Source: Prosopocoilus inquinatus
Lineage: Eukaryota; Arthropoda; Insecta; Coleoptera; Lucanidae
Assembly (NCBI GenBank): GCA_036172665.1
Contig: CM069872.1
Location: forward strand, 53,368,101-53,432,100
DNA: 64,000 bases
Direction of reading: 5' to 3'
Positions 55,480 through 64,000 of this stretch are shown piece by piece (within the stretch, counting starts at the first letter, position 1; each line of letters begins with the position of its first letter). A model generated the notes under the pieces. The model had not been told where the DNA came from. It saw nothing but the letters and a program-made list of their open reading frames with translations, and ran no database searches. A program made the translations under genes and the position numbers.

Positions 55480-56150
55480 TCATTTTCGCTGATCGCGGAT
55501 GCTTCTCAAGTACACTTTATTTTATTTTACAACTTTGAGTTCTGAAAAATGTCACAACAGGAAAATTAGTACGCGGAACTGCTCTTCAACGCGATTGCCT
55601 TCAGTTTTCTTCTATGGTGCTATTTATTACGATCCAGAATGAACGTGAGCAGCGAAAGCTTAGAAGTTGCATTACGCAATGCATAGAGCTTTTCAAATGA
55701 GTCATCACTGAGTCACAACAGGAAAATTAGAAGGCGGAACCGCTCTTCAGCGCGACTGCCCTCAATTTTCTTCTCTGGTGCTCGCTATTTATTACGATCC
55801 AGAATGAACGTGAGCACCGAAAGCTTATGAGTTGCAATGCGCAATGCGTAGAGCTTTCCAAATGAATCACCGCTGCGTCACGTTCTGTAAAGCAGTGTAA
55901 TGCAAGCTTGTTCTTGTCTTCAACTTGTTTTTAACATAACACCCTAGTATGACTAACGCTGACTAATGCTTTCGTTACATAAGCTGCATGTTTTTAATTT
56001 TGGATTTTCATATGAGTCATACTTCGATAAGATTTCTAATTCACATTACTCATACTTTGACCTGATTTCTAACTTAGTAAAGTGTCATAATTAAATAAAG
56101 TGTGCTGATTTGCATTAAAAAAAAATAATGATAAGAATCTGGATTGCTGT
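55480..56150 (+). repeat. Dispersed repeat family C, copy 1, with an internal ~162-bp duplication
   Basis: TGATCGCGGATGCTTCTCAA starts the homology with 58.93 kb. GTCACAACAGGAAAATTAG begins two tandem copies (near 55551 and 55712) that share TTTATTACGATCCAGAATGA and GTGAGCA-CGAAAGCTTA. The 3' part (CATGTTTTTAATTTTGG, ACCTGATTTCTAA, TTAGTAAAGTGTCATAATTA, AATAAAGTGTGCTGA) matches 59450-59560. Confidence 0.85.
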
Positions 56151-58924
56151 ACAGTGGTCGTTGGTATTCGGTACTTCGAGTAGCTTTCAGTGTTGAGGCG
56201 AAAGAAATAATCAAGTGGGGTCTCGCAGGTCAAGCATAAAACTCGTGTGGTAGGGCCTCCACGGCCAACACCTGGGCGCCTTGAGCTGGCCCCCCTAATA
56301 CGAAAAAGCGCGCCGGAAGAATTCAAGCGTAAAAGCGTCAGCCCTACTACAATTAAGCCGAACGAGCGAGATTTTTCAATTTGTGCGGCGCAGCGGCGGC
56401 GGTAATTCCTGTGAAGCTCGCGGGAACTTGCGCATGCGCCCCCTCTGCGTTTGATGATCAGAGCGCGGCAGCCCCCTGCGCGCTCGCAGACATTAAAGGA
56501 AGCAAGCTACTCGCAAACATCGCCTTTGCACGCGGCGCGGCGACCGCCTCCCGGAATTTTCACGAATTTATCGGAGCGTTAAAGCGCCCCCGCTTGGCAA
56601 AAATCTACGCACGCAATTATAAAGGCGGCGGGGCGTGGGGGAGGGGGTTTGGGAGCTCCAAAAGGAGCGAGCGAGCGATTTTCGTGAAATGAATACGGCC
56701 GTTTAAGTCCGGAATACCGTACATAAGTAACTACGAGCTTTAGCCTCGCGAATAAATATTCGCCGAGCATTCCATTCGAATGAGCGAATGAGAGGAGGAA
56801 CGCCCCCATCCACAACCACCAACAACCACATCAACACCATCCCCGTTCTCTATGTGAACGCGCAAAACGCTAGTACGTAAGATGATGTCTTTGTTTTGCC
56901 GTTTTAACCCCCGGGCTACCTCATCCCCGTCCCACCCGATGTTTTCGTAGTGTGTGCGGTGCTTTTAGGTTAAACCAATTCAACGTCGTCCGCCGAAAGA
57001 CATTCAACGAAAATGAAATCCGACATCCTGACATGACGCGGTCGAATCTCGGCGCGCACAAAGCCGACAAAGGTTGTCGTCCACAACACAGCCGGCTACT
57101 AATTACGGAACATGCTTAAGGGCTTCCGGACTCCCTTCGGACGTACGGACGGACGGGACGGGGGCCGACGCGAAATCCCCGCACGGCCGGAATGAACGTC
57201 TGTCTGCTTGCCGTTGTTTGGTTGGCCGCGGGGGCATTTCTCTTCTCCGCAGAGCAACCGGGCTTATTGCGGTCGCTCCCTCCGCATACGTAAAGCTCAG
57301 GTGCGGTCGGTTCTTTGCTCCGAGTTGCTGTATCGAGTCTAAAAACACACATGCATTGTGTACCAGAGAGCCTTTGCAGCGAAAATGCAACCATTGGATC
57401 TCATGGGCGAACGTTACAACGCGTGGCGGCGAAATGAGTCAGTCGACCTATGGCCACGATTACGGAAAATTTGAAAATCGTATTTAATTAATTTAAAATG
57501 TATTTTTTCCAATGCAATAGGAGTTATTTGCTGATAAGCGGTTTGCTGGTGCAACGACTCAGGCGATGAACTTGTAGCGTGAATCCGCAAAGTTGCAAAT
57601 ACGCAAATAACGAGGGCATTGTAGAAGCGTTTAAACACAATCAATTAATTCACGATTTAATAGAAATGACGATTGGAAACAACGTGAAAACCCTGACATC
57701 ACCTTTTCAGCAACCAAGCAAAGTGCGGGTTCAATTAAAGTTTTGCAGGATTTGGTCATGACGTCACGTACATTGGCAGTATAAAAGATGTGCGTAATTT
57801 TTTAAAGATATCAGTTAATCTGATCGTCGTCGTGGGATACGTCGTCTGTATTTCTGACCTTTAGAAAATAAAGGTAATCCTCGTTGTTTTAATGAGTTAG
57901 TTTGCAGTTTCCCTGTTACTCCCTTTTCACCCCCAAGTTACGCAACACCCCCCCCCCACCCCCCGCGTCTGGACGCCGACAGCTCGTAACCTGCTGGAGA
58001 CGACCGACGCGTAACACTATTTGACAAAAACCATCACGTGACATATCTTTAAGCATTGAAAGAGGCAAGAGATAGCCAGTTCCAAGTATGACTTAGTTTG
58101 CTTCTTGAAATCGCGTCGCCTTAATTTGCATCGTCGATGAATATTCCAAATTTTATTCAAAAATTTTCTATCAGTCAATTTTCTGGCATTCATGAAATAC
58201 CAGGGCGACAGGCGCGGCGGGGGTGAGTTTTGCAAAACAAAATCGTCACAGTCTAAAAATTCGGAAGCTTTAAACTGTGTACAGATTTCTTCGTCCCTTT
58301 ATCTCTCCGTCTCTCTTCTTCGCAGTGCGTTTCGTTCTTTTTAAATCCTTATAATTTCAGTAATTTCAAAATGACTTTTCTGTTGAAAATGTAAAATTTC
58401 GTTAATTGAAGAATCGTCGTATTTTTCTGTCCGAAAACCAAAAGCGGTGACTCCCCGCGCAGGCGTGAAGCTCAACCTCAGGTGCACGTTGCATTCGTTT
58501 ATTCAAGACGTAAGACGTTCGGACGGTGGTTGAAACCCACCTTGCAACTCCCCAATTGTCTCTAATTGGTTTAGACAAAACCGTACAAATTCGGACCTCA
58601 ATTTCTTTGTTCGTAGCGCGTCTGGTTTAGCGAAACAAGCCAGGAATCGATCTCCAAATGGCTCGAATTTTGGGATTTTCGTTTGAAAATAATCCGTCTC
58701 TTTCTCGGTTTACTTAAGAATCCTTCTTTTTTAATAATTCAAATACCAACAAGGTATATTCGGATTTAAGAAAAATTAACAAGATTTCCCAAAAAAATAT
58801 GTGAATTCAATTAAATTAATTAAATTAACTATTTAAAATTTAACATTACCAGAAAATAGAGTCTAGAATAGGAAAGAGAGATGGGCAGGTCTACATAAAT
58901 CAAACTTTTGTTGTTTTATTCAAA
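56151..58924. other. Long non-coding stretch
   Basis: Unique, partly GC-rich. Open frames up to 137 codons (57074-57487) lack recognisable domains. It holds the promoter-like cluster at 57757-57873 and a C run near 57949-57964. No exon was confirmed. Confidence 0.4.
57757..57873 (+). promoter_or_regulatory. Candidate core promoter and short 5' exon (CRE, TATA, TCAGTT initiator)
   Basis: TGACGTCA, a perfect CRE, lies at 57759-57766. TATAAAAG follows at 57780-57787 and TCAGTT, the arthropod initiator consensus, at 57811-57816 (start A 57813, 33 bases after the TATA start). GGGATACG falls near the usual downstream-element position. AAAATAAAG|GTAATC at about 57865-57879 could serve as a splice donor, making a ~60-base non-coding first exon. 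No matching downstream exon was found. Confidence 0.35.
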
Positions 58925-59570
58925 CTCACCCTCGCCGGTCGTGGACGCTTCTCAGGTACACTTTATTTAAATTAAAGCAGGAACATTTAGTGATGGAATA
59001 AATTTTGTATTTTGAAAACTTTGACAAGACGTGTGTTACACGGGCTGTAAGTCATACTCGAAACTCTGCCTTCTCTCGCATAATTTGTTCCAAGTTGCCG
59101 GGTGACGTGCTGGTTTCGAGGTTCCTTAGAAAGCCCACGCACTGGAAGCTGCGATTCGTGCACGCAACGTTTGGAGCTTCCTAATCTGACGTGACTTGAT
59201 GTTCATTCTAGTGTCCGACCGAAACCGATTTTCTCGCCGAAACCGAAACCGAATATTCGGTCGGACACTAGTTGATTCACGTTCTGCAAAGCAGCGCAAT
59301 GCAAGTGTGTTCTTTTTTTTACATAATATGATCCGTTGATTCACGTTCTGCAAAGCAGCGCAATGCAAGCTTGTTCTTTTTCTTTCTTAGAAAATATGAT
59401 CTCATCGCAAGCTGAATAACGCTCGCGTTATATAAGCCGTATGTTTTTAATTCTGTATCTTCATGTGAATCACACTTCTACCTGATTTCTAATTTAGTAA
59501 AGTATCTTAATTAAATAAAGCGTACTGAATTGCGCAAAAATAATAACGATAAAAATCTGGATTCCTACAT
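58925..59570 (+). repeat. Dispersed repeat family C, copy 2, interrupted by a small MITE
   Basis: Homologous to 55480-56150: TGGACGCTTCTCAGGTACAC, TGATTCACGTTCTGCAAAGC (twice, 66 bp apart at 59273 and 59339), GCAATGCAAGCTTGTTC, GTATGTTTTTAATTCTG, CCTGATTTCTAATTTAGTAA and AATAAAGCGTACTGA. The part matching the 162-bp duplication of copy 1 is mostly lost. The 62-bp MITE at 59209-59270 is inserted in this copy. Confidence 0.85.
59209..59270. mobile_element. 62-bp hAT-like MITE
   Basis: Perfect 15-bp terminal inverted repeats, TAGTGTCCGACCGAA and its complement, enclose CCGAAACC-type inner repeats. The flanks GTTCATTC (59201-59208) and GTTGATTC (59271-59278) match at 7 of 8 positions, as expected for an aged 8-bp hAT target-site duplication. 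It has no coding capacity. Confidence 0.75.
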
Positions 59571-60060
59571 TCATTCATTCGACTTGCCGCAACAGTCTTA
59601 TCATGAATGAATGAAATGAATAATATAAATATAAATTTGGTTGGCAAACATTTAACGTTCGGGGGGGCGCGGGGGGTGTTTCAACCGCTCGCAGTTTTTA
59701 ACAGATCGTAAATCAGTTGGCGGTCGCTGCAACGGGAGGGGTGGTAGGCTCATTAATGAATTAAAACCCGCCGTTAAAATGATTAATTCCGCGTAGGCCT
59801 ACGCGGCGAGGTGCGAATTAATATTCCAAGTTAAGATTAAGTGGGGAAGTTAGTTCGGGAGGAACGGGGGGGGGGGGGGATTCGTGTTCAGTTCCGGTTT
59901 CCGCAATCATCAACGCGCTTGGCCCCCCCGAATGTGCACGCAATTGTGAGTTGGAGGGTTTGCCAGGGATCGGAACAGATCAGGATCATCTCCTGACGAA
60001 GCTGTCAATCGATAGTGAAACGTTTAATAATATTTATTCTCCAAAAAGTAACCTTGTTCG
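59571..60060. other. Non-coding spacer
   Basis: Includes an inverted ATTCATTCATTCG/CATGAATGAATGAAT pair near 59570-59620, a GCGTAGGCCTACGC palindrome near 59791 and a run of 14 G (59866-59879). No gene. Confidence 0.45.
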
Positions 60061-60064
60061 CTTT

Positions 60065-60320
60065 GCCTTGATCACCATGGACTGTAGGCAGCAATGGAGT
60101 TGCAACCCCCACCCGAATAACACAACAGTGTGCCTTGGAGATACCGCAAGACGGCTCTGCATGCTCCAAACACGTCGTAAGTTAATAAAGCCAAGCTGGT
60201 CGTGCCCCCTTTCGAAGTAAAGAGGGCTTGAACGAATCGAAAACATGATGATGACCAAATCGTGCACAAGGTAACGTAAAAAAGGCCGCCCAATGGCATT
60301 AAAGGTCGAGCGCGAACGCA
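60065..60320 (-). pseudogene. Decayed Ty1/Copia-type retrotransposon fragment (end of reverse transcriptase to start of RNase H)
   Basis: Read on the minus strand, three motifs occur in the order and spacing expected of Copia-type pol downstream of the catalytic YVDD region. They are GGLFYVTLCT (about 60291-60262), then HDQL followed by INLRRV (60186-60169) in a second frame, and AVLRYLQGTL (60155-60126) back in the first frame. At least two frameshifts and a small insertion separate them, and a stop follows soon after. No LTRs, no active-site motif and no other pol domains were recognised nearby. It is a short, dead relic. Assignment rests on motif memory, not a search. Confidence 0.55.
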
Positions 60321-61074
60321 ATTTAATCTCTCCGTCGAAGTAACTAACACCACGCAAAAAACTGCAATTTCCAGGACCTAATGACGCAAGAAAGGAGATT
60401 TCGTCGCCGCCGGCGGAAATTTTACAACCGTCTGGACGTGTAGATTAAACAATTTGGTCGGAAAATATGAACTGTACCTACAAATGCATGCAAAAGATGA
60501 TGCAGATTTGCCAGCCAACCATACGAAATCGTGACATCAACGCTACCCAATAATTCGAAAGGGCAAGGGTTATGAGAATCACCTAGAGCCGTGAACGAGC
60601 TTGAAAAAGAAACGGCACGAAAAATACATGCAGACCGAACGGCGATAACCGGAGTAAAATTAAACGCATTTCAACTCGTTTAACTCGACGAAAAGAAAAT
60701 GAGCCTAGAAGAAAATCCTATATAAAGAAAAACACCTATGTGTGCACTCGATAAAAACTGCCGAGTTCTTTCGACGTGCATAAAAACATCAACGCGCGTC
60801 GTGTGAAAGGAAGCGCACAGTTCGCCCGCTCGAGAATTCGATTCGGTGGTTATAAAAACAGAAATAACTGCGGAATACCTATCGTACAGGCTGTGTCAAA
60901 ACCACGAGGGAAAAATAAACTGTAACACGACCGGGACGGGGATCAAACGATGGTTAATGGCCGGCGGCGTATTCTAAGAAAAAAATAAAATAGTCTGCGA
61001 ATTGCTCCACAAACTGAAACGAGGCATGAGGTAATTGGCGTTATAAAACTCCAACTATTTCGCGACGAAGACTA
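60321..61074. other. Non-coding stretch
   Basis: A-rich unique sequence. It may include further unrecognisable parts of the Copia-type element upstream of the fragment, but no motif could be read. Confidence 0.4.
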
Positions 61075-61190
61075 TAGGCCGGGTTTCAAGCATGAATTAA
61101 CTATAAACTTCAGTTTATTTCCATGTCTGCAATTGTTTCCGCGAGAACGAACCAAAGCTTAAAGTTAATTCATGTCTGACCGGGCCTAAG
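61075..61190. repeat. Inverted-repeat element, ~116 bp, ~36-bp arms
   Basis: TAGGCCGGGTTTCAAGCATG + AATTAACTATAAACTT faces AAAGTTAATTCATGTCTGAC + CGGGCCTA at roughly 80% complementarity. It is likely an old MITE or foldback. A second short hairpin (CCTATTT facing AAATAGG) follows at 61193-61208. Confidence 0.65.
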
Positions 61191-61208
61191 GACCTATTTC
61201 AAAATAGG

Positions 61209-61603
61209 ACTATAAGTTTAAAGTTTAAAAAAAAAATACATGTGTTTCTCTATTCTTAAAGCAAATTTAAATGAAAGCTGATTGTGAAAGAGGCCATAAG
61301 ACTAAAAAAACCTACTTTTATCGCAATACAAGCAGACGTGATAGGCGCGGCATAAAGCGTTTCCCACACAATTTCCTAAACATGCGCCGTCCAGGATAAG
61401 TACGATTTAAAACTCGATGTGAAGAATGATCCCTGATGGAGTGGTGTGTCAAATCGTAACAAGCGGTCATCCTAACGAAATTAAAGCAGGTTGTCCAACT
61501 GTGATTCCGAAAATCTAACTATCATCGTCGATCGACGCGCGACGGTTGCATATACAGAGACTTTCTCAATTGAAGTTGGTTCTTGTCCGATCAAAATTGT
61601 AAA
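61209..61603. other. AT-rich non-coding spacer
   Basis: Unique AT-rich sequence between two inverted-repeat elements. Nothing else was recognised. Confidence 0.4.
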
Positions 61604-61776
61604 TACAAAGTTTTTTCAATCTTGAACCGGACAGAAATATTGTGGAAACACACTCAACGTTTCGCTATAGATTTATAGCTTCGTTGGGAGTGAAAAAAAG
61701 TAAATAAACAAGTTGTGAAGAGACGACAAACGTTGAGTATTTCTGTCCGGTTCAAGATTTAAAAAAAAACTTTGTA
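61604..61776. mobile_element. Foldback/MITE with TA at both ends
   Basis: CAAAGTTTTTT, AATCTTGAACCGGACAGAAA and CAACGTTT on the left return as AAACGTTGAGTATTTCTGTC, CGGTTCAAGATTT and AAACTTTG on the right. The left arm has about 13 extra bases. Both ends are bordered by TA, which suits a Tc1/mariner-type MITE; since TA is itself palindromic this does not prove it. Confidence 0.65.
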
Positions 61777-61784
61777 CTTACGAC

Positions 61785-62290
61785 CCTCTCAATATTGGCT
61801 CAGCCGATAGGAGGGGCCGATACACTTACCGGATTGTCCCCCTCGCTGCCGTATAGCACAAAAACAAAACAAAAACAAAATTGCCGCGTAAATTTGAGCG
61901 AACAATGACTCCCGAATTCCCGACTAAAAAGCCGATACCACTTTCTCAATACTGGCTAAACCACTAGGAGGGGCCGATACACTTACCGGATTGCCCCCTT
62001 CCCTGCCGCGTATCAGCGAATTCCACGCAAAATACAAAAAACAAAAACTAGATTGCCGTGTAAATTCGAGCGAACAATGGCTCGCGAATTCGCGACATAA
62101 AAGCCGATTCGACTTTCTCAATATTGGCTCAGCCGGTAGGAGGGGCCGATACACTTACCGGATTGCCCTCTTCCGTGCCGTGTATCAGTGAATTCCACGC
62201 AAAAAAACAAAAACTAGATTGCCGTGTAAATTCTAGCGAACAATGGCGCGCGAATTCTCGACAAAAAAGTCGAAACCGAACAAAGCGACG
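61785..62290 (+). repeat. Tandem repeat, ~157-172-bp unit, three copies
   Basis: AGGAGGGGCCGATACACTTA recurs at 61809, 61966 and 62138. Each copy is preceded by CTCAATATTGGCTCAGCC and followed by CCGGATTGCCCCCTTCC, AAAACAAAAACTAGATTGCC and GAGCGAACAATGGCTCGCGA. Frames on both strands are repeat-driven. Confidence 0.9.
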
Positions 62291-63511
62291 TCCGGCGTTT
62301 ACCGTCATTGTTCTTTCGGCGGCGATCGCCGCGTCGCCCCCCCCCCCACATGACAACAATATTCTGTTCGGAAACTGTTGTCCGCCGCCCCACAACAATG
62401 CTTATTTAATCGAAACCGACGAAAGTAATTACGAGCTCGTTTGTTGTGATTGTACTTCGGACAATGCGAACGTTACTCATTATCGCGATTAATTAATCGG
62501 ACGTTGCCCTTGTAATTAGGTGTACGTGTGTTTGTGTGTGTGGGATGGGAGGGGGGGGGGGGGGGCGAGGGGTGTTTTGCATGCCTACGCACGCAGAGAC
62601 GTGTTCTGCAGAATGCAAAATGGTTTCTGCATTCTGTTCTGTTGTGATTTGCCCCCGGCGCGATTTTCCTCCTGCCTTCTTCCAATAAGGCGGCGGCGGT
62701 ACGGAGGAGGTCAAGAAATTGGCAGCCCTGCGGGCACGAGAATATTTCTCAATTGTCGCCGCGGAGCGCCCCGATCCGACAGGCTTTTATCCGCAGGCTG
62801 ATTGCCTTGTCAGGTGATCCCGCCACATTTCCGATTCCGCCCGCCGCCCCATAACGGGGAGGAGGGAGGGCGGGGTGCACGATCTAGGGGCAAATCGCTT
62901 CATTTCGGATTTTGCGCCCCGGCTGCGCCATCAATTCCTCGATCAATTGATTAGATTAGGTTATGGGCGCCCATACTCCCAGCGCGTTTTCTAATCTCGC
63001 TCGCGCCCGCCGCCCCAATACATCTCGCACATTTTATTGGCACATTCGAGGCGGCCGCCGCCGCCGTGATATTACTATTATTATTATTATTATTATTACT
63101 ATTACGAAGGTTGCCCGAAGAACCCGGCCGAATAAATAACGAGATTACCGCAATAAATACGCTGCGTTTCCGAGGGGTTTATGCAAAATACACTTGTAAG
63201 CCGAAATTTATTTGGGAGGATAATGCGCTGAGCCCTGATGTGTAATAGGAGAATTTTTTTATTTTTTTTTAGCCTAGCCGCTTGCCCCTAGATAGACGCA
63301 GTTTGGAGTTTGCAGTCGGATGAATACGGGAGACGATAACGTTGAAATCTGCAGGGCAGTGTATAAGGGGATTTATCCTACCCTTACCTTTCCTCCCCCC
63401 GCCACCTCCCGACGCAAGGGGTTATCATTGGTGGGTCCGGCGGTAACGCCATAGGAGGTCACTGTTAGTTTCATCAATATTTTCAAGAAAAAAAAAGCAA
63501 TGAATACAGAG
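62291..63511. other. Non-coding stretch
   Basis: CpG-rich with a C run near 62338-62347, a run of 15 G (62551-62565) and an (ATT)n microsatellite (63070-63100). No gene was recognised. Confidence 0.4.
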
Positions 63512-63624
63512 CGGAATTCTATATTTTGTTCGGTTTATTGCGAACGAGGCGGCAACGAACGCCACTGCAGCGTCATACGTTTGCCGCCTCGTTTATATTT
63601 AATCGAACAAAATACGTAATTCCG
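63512..63624. repeat. Foldback, ~113 bp, ~46-bp arms
   Basis: CGGAATTCTATATTTTGTTC, GG-TTTATTGCGAACGAGGCGG and CAACG face their near-complement (CGTTTGCCGCCTCG, CGAACAAAATACGTAATTCC) across about 22 bases. The core CGAGGCGGCAA is perfectly paired. It fits a MITE, or possibly a small-RNA hairpin. No target-site duplication was seen. Confidence 0.75.
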
Positions 63625-64000
63625 TTCCCTGGTAATGAGATATCATTGAAATAAAGTTTCAAGTATATAAACACTTGGTCCACTGTGTTAAACTATGTTC
63701 AATAATTCTACGACTGACACAGCTCAGCATTTAATCAGATCACAAAAACATGAAGTTTTCAGGATTGAACAATTGAACAAAAAGTAGCACCGAGTCCATT
63801 CGACCACAAACTATTTATTAGTTTCATTTACACAGATACGATTCCCAGGGGCTTTAGAAAAAAAAAATCAAGAAAAGATTCTTTTTTTTATCTCAATTAC
63901 AATTATTTTTTTCTATTTGCATTAGAAAGTTTATTGACTGTTCGTCATACATACTGAACGGACACGTCTGATAAAACCACACGCCCCTTATTCATTGACA
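63625..64000. other. AT-rich non-coding end of window
   Basis: AT-rich unique sequence with a poly-A run near 63859. No gene was recognised. Confidence 0.4.

Noticed and set aside
57074..57487. 137-codon frame, Cys-rich
   Set aside because: No domain recognised. Minus-strand frames cover the same bases, and there are no splice sites in good context. CpG-rich composition explains the openness.

Overview
The window looks like nuclear DNA of an arthropod, most likely an insect. This is inferred from four things: one recognisable animal gene exon with canonical splice sites, no prokaryotic gene organisation, TATA/TCAGTT-type core-promoter matches, and small hAT-like and Copia-like transposon remains. 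The sequence is CpG-rich and unusually full of long G or C homopolymers. No species can be named from it.

Only one protein-coding exon is well supported. It lies at 3095-3323 (+) and gives the N-terminus of an LHFPL-family tetraspan membrane protein, followed by a good splice donor. No second exon of that gene was recognised. The simplest reading is that most of the 60 kb downstream is a giant intron plus intergenic DNA. The many open frames elsewhere fall in repeats, homopolymer tracts or anonymous sequence, and none looks like a protein apart from a decayed Copia-type fragment near 60.1-60.3 kb (-).

The rest of the window is a patchwork of many unrelated tandem-repeat families. Left part (0-11 kb): a 35-bp array with GC-box cores, a near-perfect 153-bp hairpin, and a modular repeat family at six places around and after the exon. 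Middle (8.9-32 kb): arrays with periods of about 56, 260-283, 275, 113, 129, 126 and 70 bp, a 2.2-kb array rich in inverted repeats, and a segmental duplication. Right-middle (34-53 kb): a dispersed satellite of about 290 bp, a shortened 164-bp derivative arranged as an alternating X-Y dimer (higher-order) array at 45.0-47.1 kb, related 80-bp and 165-bp arrays, a 210-bp array, and a pair of large inverted copies (47.0-47.6 and 52.2-52.8 kb) whose ends are the same satellite. Right part (50-64 kb): a hAT-type MITE with an intact 8-bp target-site duplication and a tandemly expanded right terminus, a 62-bp hAT-like MITE, two copies of a longer dispersed repeat, the Copia relic and several foldbacks.

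There is no operon or pathway to reconstruct. The most notable biology is how the repeats are built. One satellite family occurs as single copies, as arrays with shared tail sequence, as a dimeric higher-order array and as the ends of foldback structures. One MITE shows how terminal-repeat sequence can seed a minisatellite. Two CRE+TATA+initiator clusters (51.0 and 57.8 kb) and a perfect AGGTCA DR0 (30.67 kb) are the best regulatory candidates.
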